Both the position numbers and the translations under genes were made by a program. A DNA stretch of 64,000 nt. Source: Pelagibacterium luteolum (GTDB lineage Bacteria > Pseudomonadota > Alphaproteobacteria > Rhizobiales > Devosiaceae). The stretch lies in contig NZ_FNCS01000003.1 in the NCBI RefSeq assembly GCF_900100665.1, forward strand, positions 62,001 to 126,000, written 5' to 3'. The notes beneath the pieces are model-generated. The model was given only the letters and a program-made list of their open reading frames with translations, did not search any database and was not told where the DNA came from. Shown here piece after piece: positions 23,193 through 34,198 of this stretch. Every line of letters begins with the position of its first letter. Position 1 is the first letter of the stretch.

Positions 23193-26100
23193 GTCGAGCC
23201 GCAGCGCGCCCGGCGGCAACGTCGTAAATGAAGGCGTCGCTGGCGCTTGGCTCTGAGGCGCCGGCTCGGTCTCATCCCCGGCCTCCAATTCGTTCAGCAA
23301 CGCACCGATATCGTCGAGCAATTGCTGCGTATCCTCGGTCTGGTCCTCCTGCTGCTGCTGTTCGAGCAACAACCGCTCGGCCTCACGTCTGGCCTGCTCT
23401 TCCATCAATCGCGCCTGCTCTTCCGCCGCTGCCTGCGTCCGCGCTTCCTGCTCGGCTCGCAGCGCCTCGAGCTCGTCGAGCTCGATTTCAAACGCACGCA
23501 TCTGGATTGAATCGACCATCGGCCCCAGGTCCAGATTACGCTCCGGCGCAAACAGCGTCCCCGACAGCCCAAGCCCGATCCGCCCGGTCGTCTCGGTAAT
23601 CAACCCATTCCCCGCCAGCATGCGCGTCAGCGCCAGCGTCCAGCGCCCGTCGAGCCCCGCCGTCTCAAGATCTATCGCCCCACCGCCCACCAGCCGTGCG
23701 CCATTGCCATCGATGGCCACATTGGTCACCCGCGCCACGCCACCGATAATACTGATCAGGCTCCCCGCCTCGCTTGACGCAAATGGCCCGGACGCCAGCG
23801 CAGTCGCGACCAGCGTCTCGAAATCATCGGGCGCAATCCCCACCAGATCGTCCACATCTGCGGCAGCATCGAACGCCGACGGCGAAAGCCCCGCGATCAC
23901 CAGATCCTGGATCGAAAAACTGCCATCCCCATTCAGGCTTGCCGCGAGGTCGCGATAGCTTTCGCCGCTGGCCTGTATCTGCGCACCCAGCGTCAAGACC
24001 CCCGCCAGCCCTTCAGCACTCGCGTCTGGCAATATGGCGTCGACATCAACGCCATTGAGCGTAAACCGCCCCGTCAGGCTCTTGCTGGCGATCGTCGAGG
24101 CGCAACAGAGCGTGGCGTCGAGTTGAATCGTCCCGCCGCCCATCTCCCCAAACAGCCCGCGCAATCCCGCATCCTCATTGCCCCAGGCGTAGTCCAGCGC
24201 CAAAGCCTCGACCAACCGCTGCTCGCCAGCCATCAACACCGGCGCCGTCAACGCGATGCGCCCACGGGTCTGGCGTGGTGTCGGTCCCAGATCGATCGGG
24301 CCATCGGGCCAAAGCCCCGGCGCGCCCTGAATCAACGCCGCGGGTCCCGCCAGCATGGCCGCCAGCGTTTCCACGTCCAGCGCATCGAACGACAGTGCAC
24401 CAGTCACCAAAGCCGCCTCGCGCTGCGCCGCGTAAAGCAGTTCACCCGTCACCGATCGATCGCCAACGAACGCTGTAAGGTTCGAGAGTTGAACGCTCTC
24501 GCCCCCAATGATCCCGATATCGGCTTCTCCCTCGACCGGCGGAAACCACACCCCTTCCGCCCCGATCAAATCTGCAATCGCCACCCCATCGGCCAGAAGA
24601 AAATCGACCAGCCCATTGCCCCGGATCGAGCGGGGATCGGAAACGATCAGATCGCCAGCATAGCTAAGCCGCTCGCCCCCACCTTCGATCGAAAGCTCTG
24701 CCTCAAGGACCCCTTGCGGATTGCCGAACAACCGCGCACTGGCGATTGCACCATCGGTCCCGGCAATAATCGGCGGCGCGCCAAGCTGATCGAGCAACGC
24801 CGCGCCGTCATCGACCGATGCTTCGACCGTCAGCCCCACCTGCTCCCGGCCCAGCCCGAAAAGCCCAGACGGCCCCATCTCCAGGCCTATCGAAACCTCG
24901 GCGCTTCCAGCCTGCCCCTCAAGGGTCGCCGTTTGAAATCCATCCTGACTGGGCGCACCGAGAGCCACGTCGAGTTGCGATGGCAAGCTTTCAAGCACCA
25001 CCGTCCGCAACGGGTGCTGTTCGGCTGCCGGCGGCAAGACCAGATCAAGCGCCCGCGCTTGCGAGGCAATACTCATCTGACCGCTGCCCGACAGCCTCGG
25101 TGCAGCAAGCGTCCCGCCGATTTGCGCATTCCCCTCGAACCCGATACCGCCATAATCGCCAACACTCAGAGGTTCGACCGCGATTCCCGCTGTGCCCCAT
25201 CGCGCATCTAGAGCGACATCCTGCGCCAAATGCCCGCCGATCGTCGCGCGGCCGATCGACAGCCCCAGCCGCCCCTGCGGAAAGCTGCGCCCGAAAAGCC
25301 CGGAGGGGTCGATCTCGGGCGGCAACGCCGCCAGCGCGGCACTTTGCTCGCGATCGAGCTCGGTCAGCGCAAGGTCAAGATCCAGCGATGGGGTATCGCC
25401 AAACCGCATCTCGAGCGCCAATTCATGCGAGGTGTCGTCGAGCGCAAACACCCCATTGCTCAACCGCAGACGGTCATTGACGAGTTGCAACTGCCCATTG
25501 AGCGACCCCGACATTCCAAACAGCGGATTGCCGTCCATCGGCCGCTTCCAAAGGAGCGCCAAGGCATCCAGCCGTGGCGATGCCATGGCCAACGTGCCTT
25601 CAAAGGCTGCCCAACCCGCTGCCCGCCCCAACGTGCCCGTCAGCTTCACCTCGGTATTGCCGGTCAGCCGGCCGGAAAATTCTTCGACCGCCCACACTTC
25701 ACCATCGGTCTCGGCATCGAGCCTCACCTCGCGGATACCGACGCCGCGGATTCCCAGTTCATTGACGGTCATTGCCAGCCTGCCCGGCAGCGGCGGGATC
25801 AGAGGCTGGGGCATTTCACGCAGGAACCGCACGATTTCGTAGGGCCGCGCCTCATCCTCAGAAACGTCCCGCGGTAGCAGCGTGACGATGCCGCCCGACA
25901 CAGCGGCATCGAATGCCATCGTCTCGCCCAGTGATATGGCAACCGACCCCGTCAACCGCGTCGTCGGCTGATTGTCATCGGGCAAGACGACAAATTCCGT
26001 GAGTTCGACCCGCTCGGCATTGGCGATCACAGGGCTCTGGACCAGCAAATCTCCAACGACGTCATCTCCATTCCCGTTCGCAAATTGCCGATAAGTGAAC

Positions 26101-26807
26101 TGCCCCGTAAAACTGGGCGAACTGCCCGTCCGCAACAGCCCGTCGACCGCGCTCGTAAATGCGCGCTCCAACGGCCGCAACTGGGCAGACACTTGCATGT
26201 CGCCCTGCGCATTCATCGCCGTTGTCGAAAAGCCTATGGCATAGTCGGCATCTTCATATCGCACCTGGCCCTGCAGATTGAATGGCCCGCGCAACCCTGC
26301 CATCTGCATGGCGCCGGTAAAATTCTGCGTAGCCCAACTCTCCCCGCTGCGACGATCGCTGATGGCGATGATGCCGTCGCTGAAGCGCGCGTTTGCGATC
26401 GAGACATTGGAAACGGTCGATGTCTGCGCCAGCGTCAGCGGCGCCTGCAGCGTCCCGTCTTCATCCACGACGAGATTGAGCCGCGGTTCGCTCAGCCGCA
26501 ATTCGGTTACCGTGAACCGGTCGCGCAAAAAGTCCATCAGCGAAAAATCGGCCTCCGCCAGCACCACCGAACCCACAGGATCGGACGGAGGCCCGATGCG
26601 AACATTTTCAAAATGCATCTGCGGTTGCGGCAAAAGGACAAAGTCCATATCGCCGGCGATCTCGACCTCGACACCCAGCGCCTCGGCCGCCATCTGCTCC
26701 ATGCGAGGCTTGAAACTGTTCCAGTCGATAAACCACGGAACGACGAAGGCCGCAGTCAGCAACAGGATGGCGAGCAAGCCGACGGCAATGTAGATTCGGT
26801 TGGCCAA
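23133..26807 (-). CDS. AsmA-family envelope protein
   Basis: 1224 residues, not a short AsmA but the large alphaproteobacterial form. It has one N-terminal membrane anchor (IYIAVGLLAILLLTAAFVVPWFIDW), the AsmA N-domain (WNSFKPRMEQMAAEALGVEV), and a very long beta-strand-rich periplasmic part ending in an AsmA_2 C-domain (LTGRFTLNGVDVDAILPDAS, VTNVAIDGNGARLVGGGAIDL). Relatives build bridge-like lipid-transfer structures or affect outer-membrane assembly; which applies here is unknown. After the domain come a coiled-coil rich in Glu, Gln and Arg (EARTQAAAEEQARLMEEQAR) and an acidic, Pro-rich tail. Divergent from uvrD; its 3' end overlaps the RHH gene by 60 bases. Confidence 0.88.
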   Translation of the reverse strand: MANRIYIAVGLLAILLLTAAFVVPWFIDWNSFKPRMEQMAAEALGVEVEIAGDMDFVLLPQPQMHFENVRIGPPSDPVGSVVLAEADFSLMDFLRDRFTVTELRLSEPRLNLVVDEDGTLQAPLTLAQTSTVSNVSIANARFSDGIIAISDRRSGESWATQNFTGAMQMAGLRGPFNLQGQVRYEDADYAIGFSTTAMNAQGDMQVSAQLRPLERAFTSAVDGLLRTGSSPSFTGQFTYRQFANGNGDDVVGDLLVQSPVIANAERVELTEFVVLPDDNQPTTRLTGSVAISLGETMAFDAAVSGGIVTLLPRDVSEDEARPYEIVRFLREMPQPLIPPLPGRLAMTVNELGIRGVGIREVRLDAETDGEVWAVEEFSGRLTGNTEVKLTGTLGRAAGWAAFEGTLAMASPRLDALALLWKRPMDGNPLFGMSGSLNGQLQLVNDRLRLSNGVFALDDTSHELALEMRFGDTPSLDLDLALTELDREQSAALAALPPEIDPSGLFGRSFPQGRLGLSIGRATIGGHLAQDVALDARWGTAGIAVEPLSVGDYGGIGFEGNAQIGGTLAAPRLSGSGQMSIASQARALDLVLPPAAEQHPLRTVVLESLPSQLDVALGAPSQDGFQTATLEGQAGSAEVSIGLEMGPSGLFGLGREQVGLTVEASVDDGAALLDQLGAPPIIAGTDGAIASARLFGNPQGVLEAELSIEGGGERLSYAGDLIVSDPRSIRGNGLVDFLLADGVAIADLIGAEGVWFPPVEGEADIGIIGGESVQLSNLTAFVGDRSVTGELLYAAQREAALVTGALSFDALDVETLAAMLAGPAALIQGAPGLWPDGPIDLGPTPRQTRGRIALTAPVLMAGEQRLVEALALDYAWGNEDAGLRGLFGEMGGGTIQLDATLCCASTIASKSLTGRFTLNGVDVDAILPDASAEGLAGVLTLGAQIQASGESYRDLAASLNGDGSFSIQDLVIAGLSPSAFDAAADVDDLVGIAPDDFETLVATALASGPFASSEAGSLISIIGGVARVTNVAIDGNGARLVGGGAIDLETAGLDGRWTLALTRMLAGNGLITETTGRIGLGLSGTLFAPERNLDLGPMVDSIQMRAFEIELDELEALRAEQEARTQAAAEEQARLMEEQARREAERLLLEQQQQEDQTEDTQQLLDDIGALLNELEAGDETEPAPQSQAPATPSFTTLPPGALRLDLLGNPLSQSPVEGENTDGR

Positions 26808-26998
26808 CCCGGTCAGGTCCCTTTCTGCGTCGTGCGAACACTAAGCACATAGTGGCTTGTCGTCACCCGGCTTTAGCCATTGTGAATGGCAAATCCACAC
26901 AAGCCGCTACAACGACTGCGCTGACCAACGCATATACTTTTGCCCTTATCGCCCCTATATACTGGCCTCGAGAACAAAATGAGATTCGTCAAGCCATA

Positions 26999-29323
26999 AT
27001 GAGCGCCGTCCCGCCCCATCGCCCACAGGGTCCCATCACCTCGCAGTTCACGCCGCGCGAGCCCGGTTATCTGGCCGGCCTCAACGCGGAACAACGCGAA
27101 GCGGTGATGACCACCGAAGGTCCTCTGCTGGTTCTGGCGGGCGCCGGCACGGGCAAGACACGCGTTCTGACCACCCGCATCGCCCACATCCTCGCCTCCC
27201 GCAAGGCACGGGGCGCTGAAATCCTCGCCGTGACCTTCACCAACAAGGCCGCTCGGGAAATGAAGCACAGGATCGGCGGCCTTGTCGGCGCCTCGGTCGA
27301 AGGCATGCCATGGCTGGGCACCTTCCACTCGATCGGCGCCCGCCTGATCCGCCGCCACGCCGAACTCGTCGGCCTGCGCCCCGATTTCACAATTCTCGAC
27401 ACCGACGACCAGATCCGGCTCATCAAGCAATTGCTGCAAGCCGAAAACATCGACGAAAAGCGCTGGCCCGCCCGCCAGTTCGCCTCGATGATGGATGGCT
27501 GGAAAAACCGCGGCCAATTGCCCAAGGACATTTCCTCTGCCGATGCCGGGTTCTTTGCCAATGGCAAGGGGCAAAAGCTCTATGCTGATTATCAGGCGCG
27601 GCTGAAAACGCTCAACGCCGCCGATTTCGGCGATCTTCTGCTCGAAGGCATTCGCCTGCTCAAGGAAAACCCCACGGTCCTCGCCGAATATCACCAGCGC
27701 TTCCGCTACATGCTGGTGGACGAATACCAGGACTCCAACACCGCCCAATATATGTGGCTGCGCCTTCTGGCCCAGAGCCGCGACGGCAAGACCAGCTCAA
27801 ACATCTGCGTGGTGGGCGACGACGACCAGTCCATCTACGGCTGGCGCGGCGCCGAGGTCGACAACATCCTGCGCTTTGAAAAAGACTTTCCCGGCGCCAA
27901 GATCATCAAGCTCGAACGCAATTACCGCTCGACCTCCAATATCCTCTCCGCCGCCTCCCACCTGATCGCCAATAACGAGTCGCGCCTCGGCAAGACGCTC
28001 CAGACCGATGTCGGCGAGGAGGGCGAAAAGCTGACGGTGACTTCAGTCTGGGATTCCGAAGAAGAAGCCCGACAGATCGGCGAAGACATCGAACAATATC
28101 AGCGCCAGGGCGACAATCTCAACGACATAGCGATCCTCGTCCGCGCTTCGTTCCAGATGCGCGAATTCGAAGAGCGCTTCATAACGCTCGGGCTGAACTA
28201 TCGCGTCATCGGCGGCCCGCGCTTTTACGAGCGCAAGGAAATCCGTGACGCCCTCGCCTATATGCGCATCGTTGCGCAGCCCAATGACGACCTGGCCTTC
28301 GAGCGTATCGTCAACAATCCCAAGCGCGGCCTGGGCGACGCGACCCTGCAGATAGTCCACGACACCGCCCGCGCCGCCGGCATTCCCATGCTCGCCGCCA
28401 TCCGCGAGTTGATCGAAACCGAAGAGCTCAAACCCAAGCAGCGCTCGACCTTCCGCGAATTCGTGCGCCAGATCGACGACTGGGCCGACCGCCTCCGCAC
28501 CATCCCGCACCACGAACTCGCCGAACAGATCCTCGACGAGTCCGGCTATACCGCCATGTGGCAAAACGACAAATCCGCCGATGCGCCCGGACGGCTCGAG
28601 AACCTCAAGGAACTCATCCGCTCGATGGAAGAGTTCGAAAACCTCGCCGGCTTTCTCGAACACATCGCCCTCGTCATGGACCGCGATTCCGGCGACGCCG
28701 CCGACGCCGTCTCGATCATGACGCTGCACTCGGCCAAGGGCCTGGAGTTCAACACCGTCTTTCTACCCGGCTGGGAAGAGGGCTTGTTCCCGCATCAACG
28801 CGCCCTCGACGAATCCGGCCTTGCCGGTCTCGAGGAAGAGCGCCGCCTCGCCTATGTCGGCATCACCCGTGCGCGCAAACGCTGCAAGATTTCGCTGGCC
28901 CAGAACCGCCGCATCCACGGATTATGGCAGTCCGCCATCCCCTCTCGTTTCCTCGATGAACTCCCAACCCATGTGGTCGAAGTCACCGATACCGGCTCGT
29001 CTTATGGTGGCTACACCTATGGCGGCCGCGCCGCTACGCGCTTTGATGCCCGCGATCCCTTCGAGAGCGTCTATGAAACCCCCGGCTGGCAGCGCGCCCA
29101 GCGCCAGCAACAGACCCGCAAGGGGCCAGGCCCTCTCACCATCGACGGCGACCTCGTCGCCCGCTCCTCAGGCCCCTCCGCCGCCTACGCCCTTGGCGAG
29201 CGCGTCTTTCACCTGAAATTCGGCTACGGCACCGTCACCGCCGCCGAAGGCAACAAGCTCTCGATCGATTTCGAAAAGGCTGGGCCCAAGAAGGTGCTGG
29301 ATAGTTTCGTAAAGCGGGGCTGA
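26999..29323 (+). CDS. uvrD: DNA helicase II, UvrD/PcrA type
   Basis: ATP-dependent 3'-5' helicase of superfamily 1 for nucleotide excision and mismatch repair and replication restart. All motifs are present: [20 protein letters not shown] (Walker A), [11 protein letters not shown] (Walker B), [54 protein letters not shown]. The C-terminal ~45 residues ([20 protein letters not shown]...) form the Tudor-like domain that contacts RNA polymerase. The 774-residue form starts at the ATG at 26999; the frame runs 49 codons further upstream without family similarity. No neighbouring gene hints at a defence role; it is the housekeeping enzyme. Confidence 0.96.
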   Translation: MSAVPPHRPQGPITSQFTPREPGYLAGLNAEQREAVMTTEGPLLVLAGAGTGKTRVLTTRIAHILASRKARGAEILAVTFTNKAAREMKHRIGGLVGASVEGMPWLGTFHSIGARLIRRHAELVGLRPDFTILDTDDQIRLIKQLLQAENIDEKRWPARQFASMMDGWKNRGQLPKDISSADAGFFANGKGQKLYADYQARLKTLNAADFGDLLLEGIRLLKENPTVLAEYHQRFRYMLVDEYQDSNTAQYMWLRLLAQSRDGKTSSNICVVGDDDQSIYGWRGAEVDNILRFEKDFPGAKIIKLERNYRSTSNILSAASHLIANNESRLGKTLQTDVGEEGEKLTVTSVWDSEEEARQIGEDIEQYQRQGDNLNDIAILVRASFQMREFEERFITLGLNYRVIGGPRFYERKEIRDALAYMRIVAQPNDDLAFERIVNNPKRGLGDATLQIVHDTARAAGIPMLAAIRELIETEELKPKQRSTFREFVRQIDDWADRLRTIPHHELAEQILDESGYTAMWQNDKSADAPGRLENLKELIRSMEEFENLAGFLEHIALVMDRDSGDAADAVSIMTLHSAKGLEFNTVFLPGWEEGLFPHQRALDESGLAGLEEERRLAYVGITRARKRCKISLAQNRRIHGLWQSAIPSRFLDELPTHVVEVTDTGSSYGGYTYGGRAATRFDARDPFESVYETPGWQRAQRQQQTRKGPGPLTIDGDLVARSSGPSAAYALGERVFHLKFGYGTVTAAEGNKLSIDFEKAGPKKVLDSFVKRG

Positions 29324-29397
29324 TCACCTGCAACAACTTCATGGGTATTCCCGTTATCGGCTGCGGCGCGTCGCCGCCAGCACACGAGGGACACCCC

Positions 29398-29718
29398 ATG
29401 ATCATCACCACCACCGCACTCGTCGAAGGCCGCCCCGTCCAGCAATATCTCGGGCTGGTCGTCGGCGAAGTCATCATCGGCGCCAACATTTTCCGCGATC
29501 TGTTCGCCGGCATCCGCGACATCGTTGGCGGCCGCGCCGGGGCATATGAGAACGCCATGCGTGATGCGCGCAAGCAGGCCATCGCCGAAATCGAAGACGA
29601 GGCGCGCCGCCTCGGTGCCGACGCCATTGTCGGCGTCGATCTCGACTACGAAGTTGTCGGCGAAAAGGGCTCGATCCTGATGGTCTCGATCTCGGGCACC
29701 GCCGTTAAGCTCGGCTGA
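29398..29718 (+). CDS. YbjQ/UPF0145-family protein
   Basis: 106 residues. The blocks [83 protein letters not shown] mark a YbjQ-type domain, which forms a five-membered ring in known structures; residues given only to locate them. It is often annotated as heavy-metal-binding, without firm proof. The start MIITTT is preceded by a short gap of 74 bases after uvrD; it may be co-transcribed. Confidence 0.88.
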   Translation: MIITTTALVEGRPVQQYLGLVVGEVIIGANIFRDLFAGIRDIVGGRAGAYENAMRDARKQAIAEIEDEARRLGADAIVGVDLDYEVVGEKGSILMVSISGTAVKLG

Positions 29719-29892
29719 TCCGGGCTAAAGGCGGGACAAATCCCCGACCACCATCGCCTCGGGATTTCCACCCGGGTCCAGTGTCAGCCTCGCCTTATCC
29801 GCGGCGCTCCCTTTCCGCACGCCACCCGTTAACATTCAGGAACCGCGGACAGCCTCCAACCGTTCTTCTGGCACGTCAACGAGGAGACAGTC

Positions 29893-30117
29893 ATGACCGA
29901 CATTCATCCCGGCATCGCTACGGCGAATCCCGATGCCTTTCACGATAATGAGCGCGAAGATTATCTCTCTGGCGAGGGCCACATGTCGTCAGCCCAGGCA
30001 GCTGAACTGCTCTTTCTGGCTCAGCAGGCCGAGGAGCCCGATGCTTACATGGATGATCTGACGCGCGTAGAAGCGGAACACCGCATCAAGCTCTTAAAGC
30101 GCAAGCTTCACGGCTGA
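29893..30117 (+). CDS. Small DUF3072-like protein
   Basis: 74 residues, cytoplasmic, acidic. The order FHDNERED, then MSSAQAAELLFLAQQAEEPD, then DDLTRVEAEHRIKLLKRKL, follows the DUF3072 pattern (a conserved M-x-x-A-Q helix, an acidic turn, and a T-x-x-E-A...I helix) though the match is from memory and imperfect. GAGGAGA stands ahead of the ATG at a good distance. A terminator follows about 27 bases after the stop. No function can be given. Confidence 0.7.
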   Translation: MTDIHPGIATANPDAFHDNEREDYLSGEGHMSSAQAAELLFLAQQAEEPDAYMDDLTRVEAEHRIKLLKRKLHG

Positions 30118-30143
30118 ACTCGCCCAATCGCCTAACGGCCGAC

Positions 30144-30173
30144 GCCGTCGATGAAACCCATCGACGGCTTTTT
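30144..30173 (+). terminator. Terminator after the DUF3072-like gene
   Basis: GCCGTCGATG-AAACC-CATCGACGGC with TTTTTG behind it: a perfect 10-pair stem on the plus strand. The stem could also serve mraY, which ends 8 bases on from the other direction, although an A-run is lacking on that side. Confidence 0.9.
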
Positions 30174-30180
30174 GTTGTGC

Positions 30181-31266
30181 TCAGCGCAGTTTCAGCGACG
30201 ATAGCCCGATCAGCGCAAGCACCATTGCGATGATCCAGAATCGGATCACAATCTGACTTTCGGTCCAGCCCAGATGCTCAAAATGGTGATGAATCGGGGC
30301 CATCTTGAACACGCGCTTGCCGAACAATCGATACGACATCACCTGAACGATCACTGACACAGCTTCCAGGACGAACAGCCCGCCCACGATCGCCATGACG
30401 ATCTCGTGCTTGGTCGCCACCGCAATGGTCCCCAGCGCACCGCCCAGGGCCAAAGACCCGGTATCGCCCATGATGATCTGGGCCGGTGGCGCGTTGAACC
30501 ACAAGAACCCGAGCCCCGCCCCGATCAGCGCGCCGCAGATGATCGACAACTCGCCCGTGCCCGGCACAAGGTTCAAGAACAGATATTCCGAATAGACCTG
30601 GTTGCCGACCAGATAGGCGATCAGCCCGAAGGCCGATGCCGCGATCATAACCGGCACGATGGCCAGCCCATCCAGCCCGTCGGTGAGGTTCACCGCATTG
30701 CCGGCCCCCACGATCACGAACGCGGCGAAGATGAAGTAGAACAGCCCCAGATTGATCGCCAGATCCTTGACGAACGGCAAAAGCAGCGCGTTGCTATAGC
30801 TTTCAGGTGCCTGGCTGGCGATGATGACGCAGGCGACCAGCGCAATCGCAGATTCGATGAGCAGCCGCGGCTTGCCCCCAAAACCCTTGTGGTTCTGGTG
30901 CTTGACCTTGAGATAGTCGTCGTAAAACCCCACGAGCCCGAAGCCGGTCGTTACCAGCAGCACCGCCCAGACATACATGTTGGAGAGGTCTGCCCACAGC
31001 AGGATCGAAACCAGCGCGCCCGAAAGGATCATTAGCCCGCCCATCGTGGGCTTGCCCTTCTTGGTCAGCAGATGGCTCTGCGGCCCATCCTCGCGGATCG
31101 GCTGGCCCTTGCCCTGCCGCACACGCAGCGAGCTGACCATCCCGGGCCCGAACAGGAAGACGAAGAACAGCGCCGTGATGATCGCGCCGCCCGTTCGAAA
31201 CGACAGGTAACGAAAGACGTTGAAGACCGGGAAACTGTCTGCGAACTGCTGCAGGAAATAGAGCAT
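30181..31266 (-). CDS. mraY: Phospho-N-acetylmuramoyl-pentapeptide-transferase MraY
   Basis: Polytopic inner-membrane enzyme that attaches phospho-MurNAc-pentapeptide to undecaprenyl phosphate, forming lipid I. The 361 residues hold [17 protein letters not shown] (substrate loop), GFYDDYLKV with catalytic Asp, [14 protein letters not shown], and the late [16 protein letters not shown]-type block (here [19 protein letters not shown]). About ten membrane helices. It is the last of the dcw genes in this window; the next genes of the usual order (murD, ftsW, murG) are not next to it, since the plus-strand DUF3072-like gene comes first. Confidence 0.97.
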   Translation of the reverse strand: MLYFLQQFADSFPVFNVFRYLSFRTGGAIITALFFVFLFGPGMVSSLRVRQGKGQPIREDGPQSHLLTKKGKPTMGGLMILSGALVSILLWADLSNMYVWAVLLVTTGFGLVGFYDDYLKVKHQNHKGFGGKPRLLIESAIALVACVIIASQAPESYSNALLLPFVKDLAINLGLFYFIFAAFVIVGAGNAVNLTDGLDGLAIVPVMIAASAFGLIAYLVGNQVYSEYLFLNLVPGTGELSIICGALIGAGLGFLWFNAPPAQIIMGDTGSLALGGALGTIAVATKHEIVMAIVGGLFVLEAVSVIVQVMSYRLFGKRVFKMAPIHHHFEHLGWTESQIVIRFWIIAMVLALIGLSSLKLR

Positions 31267-31283
31267 GGAACCGGGTCTTGCCT

Positions 31284-32690
31284 TTAGGTCTGCGCGCTGT
31301 ATTGGGCGCGGATATGGGCGACGAGCTTGCCCAGTTTCAATCCGTTCGATCCCTTGATCATAACTGAGTCGCCCGGAGCAAGGGTCTCCATAAGATGCGG
31401 GACCATCTCTTCCACACCTTGTGTCCGCGCCGCAACAAGTCGTGGCGGCAATACGGCAGCCAAGGCGGCAACGTGATCGCCCACGAGGAACACCTGGTCG
31501 GCATGCGACGCCAGCACCGCATCGCGCATCGCGGCATGGTAATGGGAGGCTTCGACCCCGAGTTCGCGCATGTCCCCGAGCACCAGCAGCTTGCGCCCAC
31601 TCACCGTCGGCATACGCGCAAACACCTCCAGCGCCGCCCGCATCGAGGCCGGATTGGCGTTATAGCTCTCATCGATCAACGTGATTGGCCGGGCTGGATC
31701 GCCCAGCTTGAAGGCAATCCCCCGCCCCTCCGGCGCGCCATGCGTCTTCAGAGCAGCCAGTGCACCGGCGAAGTCCGCGCTCGACACCTTGGCCGCCAGC
31801 AATGCCCCAACGGCGTTATAGACAGTGTGCCGTCCCAGCGTGGGCACCACGATCTGGAACTCGAGGTTGGAGCCAGCCACATGCGCGTGGCTTTCCATCC
31901 CCTCATTGCCATAATCGTAAATCCGCACATCGGCGCTGGTTTCAAACCCATACGTGATGGTGCGCAGCCCCTTGGCGTTGGCCGTCTCAAGCAATTGCGC
32001 CACATGCGGGTGATCGTCACCGATCAGCGCGATGCCCCCCGGCTCCACCCCATCAAAGATTTCGCCCTTTGCCGCAGCGATGCCCGCCATCGAGGGGAAG
32101 AACTCCAGATGCGCCGGCGCAACCGTGGTCACCAGCGCCACATGCGGACGAACCAGCTTCGACAGCGGGCTGATCTCGCCGGCAGCACTCATCCCGATTT
32201 CAAAGACGCCAAACCGCGTATCGCGCGGCATGCGCGCCAACATCAAGGGCACGCCCCAATGATTGTTAAAGCTCTTGATCGACGCGTGTGTGCGCCCGCT
32301 CGGCTCAAGAGCCACCCGCAACGCCTCCTTTGTGGAGGTCTTGCCTACGCTCCCCGTGACCGCAATGATCCGCGCCGAGCTGTGCGCCCGATTGAAGCGC
32401 GCCAGGGCGTTCAGGCCCTCCAGCGCATCATCGACGATGATGAGAGGCAAACCGCCCAAGTCCTCGGCGCGATCCCGGCTGACCAGCGCGGCAGCAGCAC
32501 CCCCGGCAATCGCCTGCGCCACGAAATCATGCCCGTCGAAATTTTCGCCCTTGATCGCAACGAACAACGCCCCGGGCGCAATCTCACGCGAATCGATGGA
32601 AATCGATGAAATGCTCGCAGCGTCGACATCGACCGCCCGGCCACCCGTGGCCTCGACCACCTCGGCAACCGAATAGAGCGCGTCCATCAA
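31284..32690 (-). CDS. murF: MurF, UDP-MurNAc-tripeptide-D-Ala-D-Ala ligase
   Basis: Adds D-alanyl-D-alanine to UDP-MurNAc-tripeptide in the cytoplasm, using ATP. 468 residues: N-terminal domain with [30 protein letters not shown], the ATP loop [31 protein letters not shown] in the middle, and [17 protein letters not shown] in the C-domain, all typical of MurF. It ends 17 bases before mraY starts and begins 6 bases after murE ends, so the cluster is tightly packed. Two adjacent ATGs (MMDALY) are equally possible starts. Confidence 0.96.
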   Translation of the reverse strand: MMDALYSVAEVVEATGGRAVDVDAASISSISIDSREIAPGALFVAIKGENFDGHDFVAQAIAGGAAAALVSRDRAEDLGGLPLIIVDDALEGLNALARFNRAHSSARIIAVTGSVGKTSTKEALRVALEPSGRTHASIKSFNNHWGVPLMLARMPRDTRFGVFEIGMSAAGEISPLSKLVRPHVALVTTVAPAHLEFFPSMAGIAAAKGEIFDGVEPGGIALIGDDHPHVAQLLETANAKGLRTITYGFETSADVRIYDYGNEGMESHAHVAGSNLEFQIVVPTLGRHTVYNAVGALLAAKVSSADFAGALAALKTHGAPEGRGIAFKLGDPARPITLIDESYNANPASMRAALEVFARMPTVSGRKLLVLGDMRELGVEASHYHAAMRDAVLASHADQVFLVGDHVAALAAVLPPRLVAARTQGVEEMVPHLMETLAPGDSVMIKGSNGLKLGKLVAHIRAQYSAQT

Positions 32691-32696
32691 AACTCC

Positions 32697-34139
32697 TTAG
32701 CCGGCAAATGCCGCGCGGATGACTTCGTGATCGGAAAAATGGTGCTTGGTCTTGCCAATGATCTGGTAGTCCTCATGCCCCTTCCCGGCCACGAGCACCA
32801 CATCCTTGTCGCCCATTTGGGCAATCGCGTGTCCAATCGCCTCGGCGCGGTCGCCGATCTCGGTCGCCTGTGGCACTGCGGCCATGATCTGACCGCGAAT
32901 CCCCGCAGCGTTCTCGGTGCGCGGATTATCGTCGGTGACGATCACCAGATCGGCCAGCCGCCCCGCGACTTCGCCCATCAACGGGCGCTTGCCCGTATCC
33001 CGGTCGCCGCCACACCCGAACACCACGATCAACCGCCCCTCGGCAAACGGCCGCAATGATGCCAGCGCATTTTCCAGCGCATCGGGCGTATGGGCATAAT
33101 CGACAAACACAGCGCTTGTGCCTCGCTCGGCCACTAGTTCCAGCCGCCCCTTGGCGCCTTCGATATGTTCGAGCGCCGCAATTGCCGTCGCATTATCGAC
33201 CCCGGTCGCCATGGCGAGACCGGCAGCCACGACGGCATTTTCAACCTGAAAGTGCCCGACCAGCGGCAACAGAAATTCCATCGGCTCGCCGACGAGCTTG
33301 CCCCTGACCCGCTGCCCGAACCCTTCGCTCTCGATGCTCTCCACATCGATATGCGCGCCACCGGCCCCGACGGTGAACACCGTCGCCCCGCGATCCAGCG
33401 CGGCGAACATGAAGGGCATGCCCTCCTCGCTCTCCGCATCGACCACAGCGGTCGCCGTCTCGTCGATCAGCTCGCGAAACAACCGCAGCTTGGCGTCGCG
33501 ATAAGCGTCCAGCGTCTCATGGTAATCGAGATGGTCGCGGCTGAGATTGGTGAACCCAACCGCCGAAAACCTGATCCCATCCAGCCGTCTCTGGTGAATG
33601 CCGTGGCTCGACGCCTCGAGCGCCACGTGATCCACCCCATCCGCCTTGAGCTTCGCCAGCGTCTTGTGCAGCGAAAGGGTGTCGGGTGTCGTCAATTCGC
33701 CCGGCACATGCGTACCATCGACCATCAGCCCCAGCGTCCCGAGACTCGCGCCGCGGATCCCCGCATGTGCCCATATCTGGCGCAGGAACGACACCACCGA
33801 CGTCTTGCCATTGGTACCGGTTACGGCAACGCAGATTTCGGGCTTTGCCCCCGTCATCCGCGCGGCGGCATGGGCATAGGCTTCCCGTACATCATCGACA
33901 AGAACCACGGCGATGCCGGGATCTGTCGCCGGACTTTCGTCCGTCACGATGACGTTCGCCCCGCGCGCCACGGCGTCATGAGCATAAAGGATCCCGTGCC
34001 CACGCGACCCGGGGAGCGCGAAAAACGCCTCTCCGTTGCCGACGAGGCGGCTGTCGGCATTGAGGCCGGTGATCTGCAGTGCGGGTGTGGGCCCACTCAC
34101 GCCCACAAGGACGTCTTCAAGCGCATACGGCAAATTCAT
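32697..34139 (-). CDS. murE: MurE, UDP-MurNAc-dipeptide-diaminopimelate ligase
   Basis: Adds meso-diaminopimelate to UDP-MurNAc-L-Ala-D-Glu. It contains the ATP loop VAVTGTNGKTSVVSFLRQIW, TTPDTLSLHKTLAKL, LEASSHGIHQRRLDG, FTNLSRDHLDYHETLDAY, and in the C-domain VFVDYAHTPDALENAL, CGGDRDTGKRPLMGEVA and VTDDNPRTENA; the DNPR sequence is the hallmark of DAP-adding MurE. The ATG at 34139 was chosen because AAGGA stands five bases before it and the length (480) is usual; an ATG 17 codons upstream has a poorer site and would start 8 bases after ftsI. Confidence 0.95.
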   Translation of the reverse strand: MNLPYALEDVLVGVSGPTPALQITGLNADSRLVGNGEAFFALPGSRGHGILYAHDAVARGANVIVTDESPATDPGIAVVLVDDVREAYAHAAARMTGAKPEICVAVTGTNGKTSVVSFLRQIWAHAGIRGASLGTLGLMVDGTHVPGELTTPDTLSLHKTLAKLKADGVDHVALEASSHGIHQRRLDGIRFSAVGFTNLSRDHLDYHETLDAYRDAKLRLFRELIDETATAVVDAESEEGMPFMFAALDRGATVFTVGAGGAHIDVESIESEGFGQRVRGKLVGEPMEFLLPLVGHFQVENAVVAAGLAMATGVDNATAIAALEHIEGAKGRLELVAERGTSAVFVDYAHTPDALENALASLRPFAEGRLIVVFGCGGDRDTGKRPLMGEVAGRLADLVIVTDDNPRTENAAGIRGQIMAAVPQATEIGDRAEAIGHAIAQMGDKDVVLVAGKGHEDYQIIGKTKHHFSDHEVIRAAFAG

Positions 34140-34198
34140 TTTTCCTTGCTTGCCTAATGCCGCCTTGCCATTTTGCGGCGCATCGGACAATCCCCCGA

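Noticed and set aside
20405-29323. A Gabija-like defence pair made of the TOPRIM protein and the UvrD helicase
   Set aside because: The TOPRIM protein has no ATPase domain, the helicase is 6 kb away behind unrelated genes, and it has the full housekeeping UvrD layout with its C-terminal polymerase-binding domain.
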